From assembly GCA_016179685.1 (NCBI GenBank), contig JACPCR010000068.1:1-64000 (forward strand): 64,000 nt of DNA. Direction: 5' to 3'. The notes under the pieces are model-generated. The model saw nothing but the letters and a program-made list of their open reading frames with translations, ran no database searches and was not told the DNA's origin. The stretch comes from Planctomycetota bacterium (GTDB lineage: Bacteria > Planctomycetota > PUPC01 > JACPCR01). Below are positions 17,137 through 25,087 of the stretch, one piece after another. The position numbers and the translations under genes were made by a program. The first letter of the stretch is position 1; each line of letters starts with the position of its first letter.

Positions 17137-18801
17137 ATGGCCCGAATGATCCCCAAGCAGTGTCCGCCGGAGACCGCGAGCGCGGCCGAGCGGCATCTGT
17201 TCACCGCCCTGGAGAAGGGCCTCGATTCCACCTATACGGTCATCCACTCGCTGCCCTGGCTGGATAGAAGCCGCCGCTTTCTTCAGGAAGGCGAATGCGA
17301 CTTCCTCTTGCTCCATCCGGACAAGGGCCTCCTGGCCATCGAGACGAAGACGGGCGAGCCTCGCTACGACGGCCCCACCAAGAATTGGCTGAACGAACGG
17401 GGCAAAAGGATCGATGACCCGTTCCTCCAGGCGCAGTCGAGCGCCCACGTGCTGGACAGGTTGCTCCAAGAGCGTGTCCAGGCCTGGAAGAAGACGAGGC
17501 CGAGGATCGCGCACGCGGTCGTCTTTCCCCATGCGGAGAAGACCATCGGGTCCTTTCCCCTGCACGTGACCCCGGAGATTCTGCTCCTCAGGCCGGACCT
17601 CGACCGCATCCAGGCCCACGTGGAGAGGATTCTGACGGAGCGCGCGGGGACGCCGCACGCCTTGCTTTCTCCCGAAGCCTTTCAGGACGTGGTCCGCCAT
17701 CTCCTCCCCATCTTCCAGGTGGCTTCGACGCTGTCCCTTCAGCTCGAGGATCAGCAGGCGGGCCTGGTGCGTCTCACCCGCAGCCAGAGCGAGGTCCTGA
17801 GGTACGTGACGCGCAATCGCCGCCTGATCGTCCAGGGCTGCGCGGGATCGGGAAAGACCATGCTGGCCATGGAGGCTGCCGTCCGGATGCGCCAGGAGGG
17901 CGCCCGGGTGCTCTTCCTCTGCTTCAACATTCCTCTGGCGAGCGAGGTCCAGCGAAGCCTTCAGGCCCGCGGGGCCAAGGGCATCGATGTGTTCTACTTC
18001 CATGCCCTGTGCACGCAGGTCCTGCGCGAGACGGGCAGGACCTTCAAGGCGCCCGAGAACGCCACGCAGGAATTCTGGGACACGGTGCCGCCGAGCCTTC
18101 TCGACGAAGTCGTCGGCAGCACCTCCCGCCGGTACGACGCCATCCTCGTCGATGAGGGGCAGGACTTCGCCGGCCTGTGGTGGATACCCATCGAGAAACT
18201 CCTGGCGGACGCGGCTCGCGGCTACCTCTACATCTTTCTCGACCCGAACCAGAACATCTTCAACCGGGACCAGGGCCTGCCCTTCACCGAGCCCATCGTG
18301 CACCTCCCGTTCAACTGCCGGAACACGGTGCAGATTGCCAGGCTGGTCCACAAGCTGGGAAACATCCAGGCCGAATCGCCGGAGTTCGCGGTCGAGGGGA
18401 GGCCGCCGGTGCTCAGGGAGGTCAGGACCGACGACGAGGAGCGCGAGGAGATTCGAAAGCTCCTGCACGAGCTGGTCCAGAATCAGGGCCTCCAGAGCCG
18501 CCAGATCACCCTTCTCGGCTTCCACCGGTTTCCCCATTCCCTCTTCGCACGGCAGCCGGAGCTGGGCCGCTTCCGCATCATCGACAGCGTGTCGCCGGGC
18601 GGGCACGGCGAGGTCAACTATGCGACCCTCTATCGGTTCAAGGGTCTCGAGGCCGACTGCGTGATCGTCACGGGGGTCGGTGCGGACTCCGATCGACCGG
18701 GGCAGCCCGTGGGGAGGCGGCATCTCTACGTGACCTGTTCGCGGGCCCGGCTGCTGCTCACCGTGTTTCACCGGCCCGGGGCGCTCCAGAGCCTCTTGTG
18801 A
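17137..18801 (+). CDS. NERD-domain superfamily 1 helicase
   Basis: A 554-residue protein with an N-terminal NERD nuclease-related domain (residues about 15-130; GECDFLLLHPDKGLLAIETKTG carries the D...ExK core) fused to a UvrD-like helicase. Helicase motifs: Walker A VQGCAGSGKTMLA, LVDEGQDF, FLDPNQNIF, LPFNCRNTVQ, YRFKGLEADCVIV and LYVTCSRARLLL. The helicase half is compact, lacking large 1B/2B insertions. It starts with an ATG preceded only by a weak AGGAC site. It follows the Rad50-like gene on the same strand but is separated by about 600 bases containing the MITE and relic, so it is likely transcribed separately. Function is DNA unwinding and possibly cleavage; substrate unknown. Confidence 0.8.
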   Translation: MARMIPKQCPPETASAAERHLFTALEKGLDSTYTVIHSLPWLDRSRRFLQEGECDFLLLHPDKGLLAIETKTGEPRYDGPTKNWLNERGKRIDDPFLQAQSSAHVLDRLLQERVQAWKKTRPRIAHAVVFPHAEKTIGSFPLHVTPEILLLRPDLDRIQAHVERILTERAGTPHALLSPEAFQDVVRHLLPIFQVASTLSLQLEDQQAGLVRLTRSQSEVLRYVTRNRRLIVQGCAGSGKTMLAMEAAVRMRQEGARVLFLCFNIPLASEVQRSLQARGAKGIDVFYFHALCTQVLRETGRTFKAPENATQEFWDTVPPSLLDEVVGSTSRRYDAILVDEGQDFAGLWWIPIEKLLADAARGYLYIFLDPNQNIFNRDQGLPFTEPIVHLPFNCRNTVQIARLVHKLGNIQAESPEFAVEGRPPVLREVRTDDEEREEIRKLLHELVQNQGLQSRQITLLGFHRFPHSLFARQPELGRFRIIDSVSPGGHGEVNYATLYRFKGLEADCVIVTGVGADSDRPGQPVGRRHLYVTCSRARLLLTVFHRPGALQSLL

Positions 18802-18903
18802 GCCAAGCTGCTGTCGTGACCGATTAGCCCCTGCCTGATCAGCTAGCCTCGGTTCCCGGAGATGACGGCTCAGGACAGCTTGCTTCGGCCGGCAGTATTT
18901 TCT

Positions 18904-19320
18904 TCACCGTTCCTCGCAGCTAGCCCCGAGGAAGCCGGCCATGCGGCGGACCTCGGGCCGCCATTCGGCGCGGGCGCAACGCTCGAGCAGTTCGTGGGAG
19001 ATGGCGGTTTCCCGCTCGGCCGCTTCGAAGGCGGCTCGCAGCACCACGTTGAGCAGGCCGCGGGCCGAAAGACTGCCCTGGTAGGTGAAGAAACGGCGCG
19101 ACCGGACCTTCTCCTCGAGGCTGTCGCACAGGAGGTCCATGGCGGTGCTGATCTCGACGCAGCTCGTGTCAGCCAGGCGCTCCAGGGCCAATCGGAACTC
19201 GTTGTCCAGCGTCGGGGCGAGCACCAGGGCGAGAAGGAACTTTTCGAATTCACAGAGGCCGCCCTCGCCGGCGACGCGCTCGAGCGGAAGCTCCACCCGC
19301 CCTTCGCCGAGCGTGGGCAA
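18904..19320 (-). CDS. uncharacterised helical protein, possibly a fragment
   Basis: About 138 residues from a TTG, with the frame open further upstream, so it may be the remaining part of a larger gene. The segment GLCEFEKFLLALVLAPTLDN followed by LERLADTSCVEISTAMDLLC and a later GLLNVVLRAAFEAAERE resembles the N-terminal winged-helix region that precedes the ATPase core in some AAA proteins. No Walker motif follows. There is no ribosome-binding site at the TTG. A relic of a Fis-type DNA-binding domain lies immediately beyond it on the other strand, which supports a decayed region. Confidence 0.3.
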   Translation of the reverse strand: MPTLGEGRVELPLERVAGEGGLCEFEKFLLALVLAPTLDNEFRLALERLADTSCVEISTAMDLLCDSLEEKVRSRRFFTYQGSLSARGLLNVVLRAAFEAAERETAISHELLERCARAEWRPEVRRMAGFLGASCEER

Positions 19321-19347
19321 AGAACGAGTCGCCCGCTTGGTTCACGC

Positions 19348-19422
19348 GGAAAGAACTACAGCCGGACGGCGAGGGTTCTCGGCATCTCGGTCAACACCCT
19401 GAAGAAGAAGCTGCGGGGGTGA
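19348..19422 (+). pseudogene. C-terminal Fis-type helix-turn-helix remnant of a sigma-54 activator
   Basis: The last 24 codons of a frame read GKNYSRTARVLGISVNTLKKK and end LRG before TGA. This is the characteristic recognition helix region of the Fis domain at the end of NtrC-type regulators. No AAA or receiver domain precedes it, so only the tail of the gene survives, opposite the end of 18904-19320. Confidence 0.5.
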
Positions 19423-19452
19423 GGCCGGCGGAGAATCACCCGGGTGTTACGG

Positions 19453-20121
19453 TCAGGGCGCAGGTACTGGCGCGGGCTCGGGCCTGGGGACGGGCTGGAC
19501 CTCGGGACGAGGCGCTGGGGTGGGTTCGGGACTAACCGGTTCAATCCTCTGAATCACCACGGTGGACCGCTCCGCCCCACGCAGAATCCGATCGTCCCTT
19601 TGGGGCGGACTCGTGACCAGCAACCTCCTCGTCCTTTCCCAAAGGCTGACGTGCTGCCGGGCCAGCCTGCTGGCATCCTCGGCCTCCACTCGCCGCTGAG
19701 CCACACTCCGTGCCGTCCGAAGGGCGTCAAGGGACTTGCTGGCTTGCCGCTGCGACTCCTCCAAGGCCTGCTGGACCGCCCTCCCGCTTTGCTCTGGAAG
19801 CCTGTCCATGGCCTTCCTCAGCTTCTTCGAGTGCTTCTCCGAAGCCTTGGTGACCGACCGGATGGCATCATCAATCTCCTCGGCATCCTGGGCGTTGATG
19901 CCCTTCTCAGCCTCGGTCAAAGCGTTTCGGTGGGACCGGACGCGCTCAAGGACATCTTCCAGAACGGATTTTTCAGACTCAGGGCATTTCTCCATGACCT
20001 TGAGCAAGGCTGCCTCCGCCTCGGAAGGGGGCGCGGCGCTTTTCTCATAGGCGCTGATCCAGGCAGGAACGGCGAGGCAGAGAGCGAAGACCGGAGCATG
20101 AATTTCAAATTTCGTACGCAT
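19453..20121 (-). CDS. secreted coiled-coil protein with proline-rich tail
   Basis: A 222-residue protein of unknown function. The N-terminus MRTKFEIHAPVFALCLAVPA has a short positive region and a hydrophobic core consistent with a signal peptide ending near AWISAYE. Residues about 35-170 are highly charged helices with heptad-like spacing (many Glu, Lys, Arg, Ala), probably a periplasmic coiled coil. The last 30 residues are a Pro-Glu-Arg-Val tail (TPAPRPEVQPVPRPEPAPVP) that could span cell wall or periplasm. The ATG is well supported by AGGAGGGAAAGC upstream. No operon partner is evident: the neighbours are relics on one side and a repeat element on the other. Confidence 0.65.
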   Translation of the reverse strand: MRTKFEIHAPVFALCLAVPAWISAYEKSAAPPSEAEAALLKVMEKCPESEKSVLEDVLERVRSHRNALTEAEKGINAQDAEEIDDAIRSVTKASEKHSKKLRKAMDRLPEQSGRAVQQALEESQRQASKSLDALRTARSVAQRRVEAEDASRLARQHVSLWERTRRLLVTSPPQRDDRILRGAERSTVVIQRIEPVSPEPTPAPRPEVQPVPRPEPAPVPAP

Positions 20122-20392
20122 AATGCTTTCCCTCCTGTGTGGAAGAGGCTAAATATCGACCACTCGTCTTGCGCCACTCAAGAATCAGCGAGTGCTGAAC
20201 TCCCGGGGTCTAACACTCATATCATATCGCGTTTGGGCTGACGCGCACGCCGCAATGAAGCGCAGGGGTACAGCGAAGCTGGCGCTTCAAACTGAGCACC
20301 TGTCTACAAGGATCGAAACCGTGACAAATTTCAGACGGTGGAGTTCGCATAAAGGAACTGCCTCACCCCCTGCCTCCCTCTCTCCGCGGCAT

Positions 20393-20422
20393 CTGTCACT
20401 TGGACACAGTTGACACCGTGGG
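20393..20422. repeat. short words shared with 28359-28655
   Basis: CTGTCACTTGGACAC (20393-20407) is followed after two bases by TTGACACCGTGGG (20410-20422). The second word recurs at 28359-28371 and the complement of the first at 28641-28655, about 270 bases apart. Possibly insertion-sequence end scars. Confidence 0.35.
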
Positions 20423-20514
20423 ATTGTTGGACGCTTTCAGCGTCAAGAAAATGAGGAGAAGGCTCTTGGCCAGGTGGTCTCCGGTGTCGACTGTGGGCGA
20501 GGGTCAGCCTCTTG

Positions 20515-20805
20515 GAGTCTCAGGGTGTCACTTCTCCGCGCCCCGTGCCCCGCGCCGCGCCGCGCCGCGCCGCGCCCACTACGTGGGCACCCGGTGGGCA
20601 CCCGGTGGGCACCCGGTGGGCACCCGGTGGGCACCCGGTGGGCACCCGGTGGGCACCCGGTGGGCACCCGGTGGGCACCCGGCGGAGAAGCTGAAAGGTG
20701 TCCCGCCAGACTTGTCCCAGTGGGAGGCTGGTCGGGTGTCAGTTGATTCCTGGACCCTGACACCTTTTGCACCCTTGTTGCGTTGCGGGCTTCGCCCGCC
20801 TTAAG
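20515..20805 (+). repeat. mosaic hairpin element, copy A (nine-unit VNTR)
   Basis: Longest of four related elements. Layout: a TCTCAGGGTGTCA-type left end; a stem CTTCTCCGCG...GCGGAGAAG enclosing a GC-rich block and nine perfect 11-bp units GTGGGCACCCG (20583-20681); a second inverted repeat AAAGGTGTC...GACACCTTTT; and a right end containing the hairpin GCGGGC-TTC-GCCCGC. No coding frame in it is credible. It lies between the minus-strand coiled-coil gene and the GT39-like gene. Confidence 0.85.
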
Positions 20806-20861
20806 AGAGGGCCGGGGCGAGGGTGGCGAGCGCGAAAAACGTGCGGCAAACTTAAGAACGT

Positions 20862-23135
20862 TTATTTCGACTCGATGCGATAAATGGCGAAGAGGGGCGG
20901 CTGGGGGGCCTCGGAAGGCCCGAATCTCTGGACCTCCTTCAAGTGGCCGCCCAAGAGGCCAGGGCTGAACAGACCCACGCGGTACTCGCGCTCCACAAAA
21001 TAGGAAAATCGACTGGACTCCGGCAGGCCCGGCGGGAAACGAAGAGGGCCCAGACACTTGAGATAGCCCGGCCGTTCCTCACCCCGGTCGTTATAGGCGT
21101 AGGAGGTCTGCAGCCTGTAGATTTCCGGCCAGTTCACGTAGAGGTGCGTCACACCCCATTCCCGAATCTGCCGGAGCGCCCGCAACACGTCTTCCGGACC
21201 CGGCTTCCGGAGCGATTCGCCCGGCACGGACCCGAAGGCTTCATCGAGCCACTGGCGATCGAACACTGTGGCCGAGAGGAAGTAGTTGCGATCGCAATAG
21301 AAGGTCTCCGCGTCGCCCAGAAAGAGGACCCTTTCGCCGTCGTTCAGCTTCGGCCCGACCTCGCGGTTCAGATATCCCACCGCTTCTGCAGGGAAGTTGG
21401 TGTGCTGGGCGACGCGCCGGAGATACTCCTCGGGCGTCTCGATGCCCAAGGCGACCTGGAGACCGTCCAGGTGCGCATGCACGATCAGCCCCTCGAAGGT
21501 ATGGAAGGCGAGAAGGCCCGCCAGAAGCGCGCCGGCGACCGTTCGGACCGGCCTCTCGATGCAGGCGCTGAAGCCCGCGCCGGCCAGGAGGCAGAGGCCG
21601 GGCAGAGCCGGCACCAGAAAGCGGTCGATGCGGTGCGTGAAACAGGCCCACAGGAGGAAGAACAGGGCCGTATAGCCGAGGAAGAAGGCCGAGGCCCGGC
21701 GTCCTTCCCCCAGCCAGAGGAGCGCTGGCAGGAAGACGATGAAGAGCGGGGAGCTTCCTTCAGCCAGGAACGCCCGGTATCCCGCCTCGCGCAGCAGGTC
21801 GAGAGGCCCCAGCCACTCGGCCCGGTGGGCGCGAACGAACCGCGCCTCCCTTTCTGCGTCCCATTCCGGCCCGGGAAAGAGGTTGCCGAGGAGGGGGTAA
21901 ATGGGATTATGGGTATGGACGGCATTCTTGATCAACCAGGGAGAAACGAGCAGGAGCGGGATGAGGGCGGCAAGGGCGAGCTGGCGTCCGAGGGCGGGCG
22001 CGGGCGTTTTCCGGGCGATTCCGAAGGCGGCGGTGGCCAGGGCCAGGGGCATCCCCACGAAGAGGAAGGCAGGGTACTTCGTGCCCATGGCGAGGCCGGC
22101 CGTGACCGCGGCCAGCGCCAGCCAGCGCAGCGTCGGCTTCGCCTGGGCATCCGGCGATTGGACGTGGCGATAGAAGGCGTAAACGGCGAGGAAGGCATAC
22201 AGGCTCAGGGCCAGGGTGTCATAGGCCTTGATGGCGCTTCGAGTGAACCAGGGGCTGATCAGGAACACCAGGGCCGCGACGAAGCCGGCGCGGGGATTGA
22301 AGATGCGCCATCCGGCCATGCCGACTGCGGCTGCGCAGAGGAGTCCGAGCTGAAGATTGACGCATTGGGCCAGGAAGGCGCCGGTCAAAAGATCGCCCGC
22401 GATCACGGTGCAGAGGAGGTAGAGCATCTCGGTATTGAAAGGAAAGTTCGAGTAGACGTTGTAGCGGATGAAGTCGATGCGGCCGGCCCGGTAGTATTCG
22501 GCGGGCGCGCCCAGGTGATATTCGAGGGCGTCGTAATCCAGGGGCGGGACGCAGGCGGCCAGCGCGGCCAGGACCATGAGGAGGAGAGCGGGGGCCGAGG
22601 CGGCCAGGACCCTACCGAGTCCGTGGCCGCGCACGGACGCGGCCGCGCTTTCCACGTCGGCCCGGACCGCGGCCAGGTCCCGCACCCCCAGAATGCACAG
22701 GCCGGCCACCCCGAGAAGAAAGAGCGGACGCAGCAGGCCCGCGGTGACGCCCAGGGCGAGCGTCGTCAAGGCCAGGCCGCCGTAACCCGCGGCCAACGCG
22801 AAAATCCAGCTTTCCAGCTTCTCGCCCGGCTCGAGATGCGTCCAGGCCAGGATGCGCCGCCCGAGGACGAGGGCCGCCAGGGCGGGCGCGAGCGAGGCCA
22901 GGAAGAGGAAGCCCAACCTCAGGCCGGCGGCCAGGAGGAGGAAATGGGGATGCTCCTCGGCCTGGAGCATCTTCACGCCGAATATCCCGTTCAGCAGTCG
23001 CGCGAGGGAAGACGGGGGCCCCTGCGGGTCGGCCATCTCTCCCAGGGGCACGAAGAACAGGTAGAGAACCGCCAGGGCGGCGGCGAAGAAGAGAATCTGT
23101 ATCCGAGAGGAGGGCGCTCGTGGGGGAGACGACAT
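20862..23135 (-). CDS. GT39-like polytopic membrane glycosyltransferase
   Basis: A 757-residue inner-membrane protein. About ten to twelve hydrophobic segments lie in residues 10-600, beginning IQILFFAAALAVLYLFFVPL. The first large outside loop contains CVPPLDYDALEYHLGAPAEY. The acidic pair following a transmembrane segment is typical of the ArnT/PMT-type (GT-C fold) enzymes that move a sugar from a polyprenyl phosphate donor to lipid or protein acceptors on the outer face. The C-terminal 150 residues form a soluble domain (LNDGERVLFLGDAETFYCDR). The ATG at 23135 is the first in frame. It begins near a divergent DUF4258 gene. Acceptor and donor cannot be deduced. Confidence 0.7.
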   Translation of the reverse strand: MSSPPRAPSSRIQILFFAAALAVLYLFFVPLGEMADPQGPPSSLARLLNGIFGVKMLQAEEHPHFLLLAAGLRLGFLFLASLAPALAALVLGRRILAWTHLEPGEKLESWIFALAAGYGGLALTTLALGVTAGLLRPLFLLGVAGLCILGVRDLAAVRADVESAAASVRGHGLGRVLAASAPALLLMVLAALAACVPPLDYDALEYHLGAPAEYYRAGRIDFIRYNVYSNFPFNTEMLYLLCTVIAGDLLTGAFLAQCVNLQLGLLCAAAVGMAGWRIFNPRAGFVAALVFLISPWFTRSAIKAYDTLALSLYAFLAVYAFYRHVQSPDAQAKPTLRWLALAAVTAGLAMGTKYPAFLFVGMPLALATAAFGIARKTPAPALGRQLALAALIPLLLVSPWLIKNAVHTHNPIYPLLGNLFPGPEWDAEREARFVRAHRAEWLGPLDLLREAGYRAFLAEGSSPLFIVFLPALLWLGEGRRASAFFLGYTALFFLLWACFTHRIDRFLVPALPGLCLLAGAGFSACIERPVRTVAGALLAGLLAFHTFEGLIVHAHLDGLQVALGIETPEEYLRRVAQHTNFPAEAVGYLNREVGPKLNDGERVLFLGDAETFYCDRNYFLSATVFDRQWLDEAFGSVPGESLRKPGPEDVLRALRQIREWGVTHLYVNWPEIYRLQTSYAYNDRGEERPGYLKCLGPLRFPPGLPESSRFSYFVEREYRVGLFSPGLLGGHLKEVQRFGPSEAPQPPLFAIYRIESK

Positions 23136-23259
23136 GATGGCGTATGACTATATCGACGGCGAGGGTGCAGCCTCAAATCTCTGATGTTTGACATGAAGTG
23201 CGCTGTGGCGCCTATCAGGACCTATTGATTCAAGGGCAAGAAGAAACTATCCTTTCTTG

Positions 23260-23487
23260 ATGGCAAAACCGATCAAATATTCGGCGCACGCCTTGAAACG
23301 GATGCTCCAGAGGCGAATTCGCCAAGGTCAGGTTGAACAGGTTGTTTCCAGCCCAACTCAGACTTCCCGGGCAAAAAGGCCCGGAGCAAAAAAATTATTG
23401 AAGGCATTGTCACATGCCAGGAAGTTGTGTGTGATTGTTGAAGATGCTGGAGAGTTCCTTTTTGTGATCACCGCTTACTGGAAGTGA
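23260..23487 (+). CDS. DUF4258-type small protein
   Basis: A 75-residue basic protein. The stretch IKYSAHALKRMLQRRIRQGQ with a later KLCVIVEDAGEFLFVITAYW has the H...R/M..R and terminal beta-strand pattern of DUF4258, a RelE/BrnT-like small fold. It is followed after four bases by a DUF2283 gene, a pairing often seen in bacterial genomes and suggestive of a toxin-antitoxin-like module. A TTG precedes the ATG by one codon; ATG is preferred. The upstream TTGACA at 23188 has only a weak -10 partner. Activity has not been shown for this pair as far as I can state. Confidence 0.7.
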   Translation: MAKPIKYSAHALKRMLQRRIRQGQVEQVVSSPTQTSRAKRPGAKKLLKALSHARKLCVIVEDAGEFLFVITAYWK

Positions 23488-23491
23488 AGCC

Positions 23492-23776
23492 ATGAAATCC
23501 AAGATCAAGTTTGATTATGAGATGTCCATCAGCGGCCGGGACGATGGAACGATTGATGCCATTTACATCAGGCTTTCAAACGACAAGATTGCTCGGACCA
23601 AAGAAATCGACAGAGACGCCCTCCTGGCGGATTACAATGCCAAGGGGAAAATCGTTGGGATAGAAATACTTGCCCCGGTAAAGATCGAAGAAGTCGTGAA
23701 GCTGGTTGACCCGGCCAAGCGTCCACACCTACGAAATTTCGTCGGTCAAACCTCCCGGCACATGGTCGTGGCATAG
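23492..23776 (+). CDS. DUF2283 family protein
   Basis: A 94-residue acidic-to-neutral protein. It has the family pattern of a short beta-rich domain: IKFDYEMS, DAIYIRLSNDKIARTKEI, then LADYNAKGKIVGIEILA. The GxIVGIEIL strand is the most typical part of DUF2283. It starts four bases after the DUF4258 stop, so translation is probably coupled. By position it is the candidate antitoxin or partner for the upstream DUF4258 protein. Nothing in the sequence shows a DNA-binding motif. Confidence 0.75.
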   Translation: MKSKIKFDYEMSISGRDDGTIDAIYIRLSNDKIARTKEIDRDALLADYNAKGKIVGIEILAPVKIEEVVKLVDPAKRPHLRNFVGQTSRHMVVA

Positions 23777-23856
23777 GATCAGGAGCAAGCAGCACCGGGG
23801 AACGAAATCTGTTTCACGGATCTGGCTTCAATGGGCGCAAGAGAGAGGGGATTCCA

Positions 23857-24867
23857 TCAGGACTTGTTCCCGAACAGCTCGAGGAGAGGCAGATCGCGCG
23901 CGGACACGGGGAAGTCGATGAGGGCGCGGCGGCGTGAGGACTCGAATACGGCCACCAAGACCTCCAGGGCGCTGCGGGCCACTTGCCCGCTGGAGGCGTG
24001 CGGCCGGTGCTCCTCCATCGCGGCCAGAAGCTCCCGGATGACGCTTTCGTGAGGAGCGTGCAGCTGGGGCAGCTCGGGCGACTGCCAGCCCCCGGCCCGG
24101 CTGCTCAGCAGCCGCAGCGCCGGGTGACCCGGCAGATTGACATCCATCATCCCCTCGGTGCCGACCAGGCGGAAGTGGTAGGCCGGGTCCGCGAGCTCCC
24201 CCAACTCGAAGTGGGCCAGGACCCCGTTGGCATACTGCATGCGCCCGATGGCCATGTCCTCCACCGGCATGTCCGGATGATTGCCCCGGCCCCGAAGATG
24301 CCGCCGAATATCGATCTGGCCCATCACCCATCGCACCGGCTCGTCATGGTTGAAGTAGTGGATGAGGTCCACCACGTGAGTCCCGTTGTTCAGCAGGTCC
24401 AGGCAGCAGTGGCCGTAGACCGTCAGGAGTCGTCCGATGGCCCCCCTTTCCAGCATCTCGCGTGCCCGGACCGACTGCGGGTCCCACCGGTGCTGATGGC
24501 TCACGCCGAAGGTGACGCCCCGCCTCAAACAGGCCTCGATCATCCGGTCCGCTTCCTCCAGATTCGTCGCCATGGGCTTTTCGGAAAGGATGCCCCTGAC
24601 CCCGGCCTCCGCCGCGGCCGACACGGCCTCCGCGTGCGCGGAAGGCCAGGTCGTCACGCTCAACACGTCCAGCTCCGCCTTCGCCAGCATCTCGCGGAAA
24701 TCCGAAAAAACGGCCGCGCCCGGGAACGCATTCTGGAATCGATGGCGATTCTCCTCTCGCGGCTCGGCGCCGGCGGCGACCCGGGCCCGCCCGGACGCCG
24801 CGTAGGCCCGCGCATGCACGTGTCCCATGTTCCCGCACCCGATGATGCCTGCACGATATTCAGCCAT
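23857..24867 (-). CDS. Gfo/Idh/MocA family oxidoreductase
   Basis: A 336-residue NAD(P)-dependent oxidoreductase. The Rossmann motif GIIGCGNMGHVHARAY is at the start. The EKPMATN motif near residue 95 carries the conserved Lys, and GTHVVDLIHYF carries the usual catalytic-region His/Asp of the C-terminal domain. The frame is open far upstream, but the ATG at 24867 gives the normal family start and is preceded by AAGGAG. It is divergent from the enolase-superfamily gene, with about 220 bases between. By analogy with neighbours it likely oxidises or epimerises a sugar or sugar acid; the substrate is not determinable. Confidence 0.85.
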   Translation of the reverse strand: MAEYRAGIIGCGNMGHVHARAYAASGRARVAAGAEPREENRHRFQNAFPGAAVFSDFREMLAKAELDVLSVTTWPSAHAEAVSAAAEAGVRGILSEKPMATNLEEADRMIEACLRRGVTFGVSHQHRWDPQSVRAREMLERGAIGRLLTVYGHCCLDLLNNGTHVVDLIHYFNHDEPVRWVMGQIDIRRHLRGRGNHPDMPVEDMAIGRMQYANGVLAHFELGELADPAYHFRLVGTEGMMDVNLPGHPALRLLSSRAGGWQSPELPQLHAPHESVIRELLAAMEEHRPHASSGQVARSALEVLVAVFESSRRRALIDFPVSARDLPLLELFGNKS

Positions 24868-25045
24868 GCTCAGCTTCTCCTTGAATCTTGCCCGATTCCC
24901 CGCCGTCTCGGACACCCATCCGGCCATCAAGATAACAGGTCGGTCCGTGGCTGGAAAGGCCCCCTTGCGCCGCCAGCACCGCCTATCCCTCACCGCCCGG
25001 GTGAAGAGTCGGCGTTGACCTCCAAGCATCACCGCACTATGCTGG

Positions 25046-25087
25046 TAGGCGAGTGAGCCAGTGCACCCGCACGGGCTCACTCGCCTA
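25046..25087. repeat. 19-bp-arm hairpin abutting the enolase-superfamily start codon
   Basis: Arms 25046-25064 and 25069-25087 pair with one mismatch around the loop ACCC. The right arm ends on the A of the ATG at 25087, so a folded transcript would cover the space where a ribosome-binding site should be. Core GTGC-ACCC-GCAC is shared with the palindrome at 28278-28313. Confidence 0.75.

Noticed and set aside
20400-20804. Several short frames over the 11-bp repeat
   Set aside because: Low-complexity HPVGTRWAPG-type peptides produced by the repeat in every frame.
20943-23147. 734-codon open frame on the plus strand opposite the GT39-like gene
   Set aside because: Composition is dominated by Arg, Gly, Glu and Gln as expected from the complement of a high-GC membrane-protein gene; no domain is seen and the minus-strand protein is convincing.
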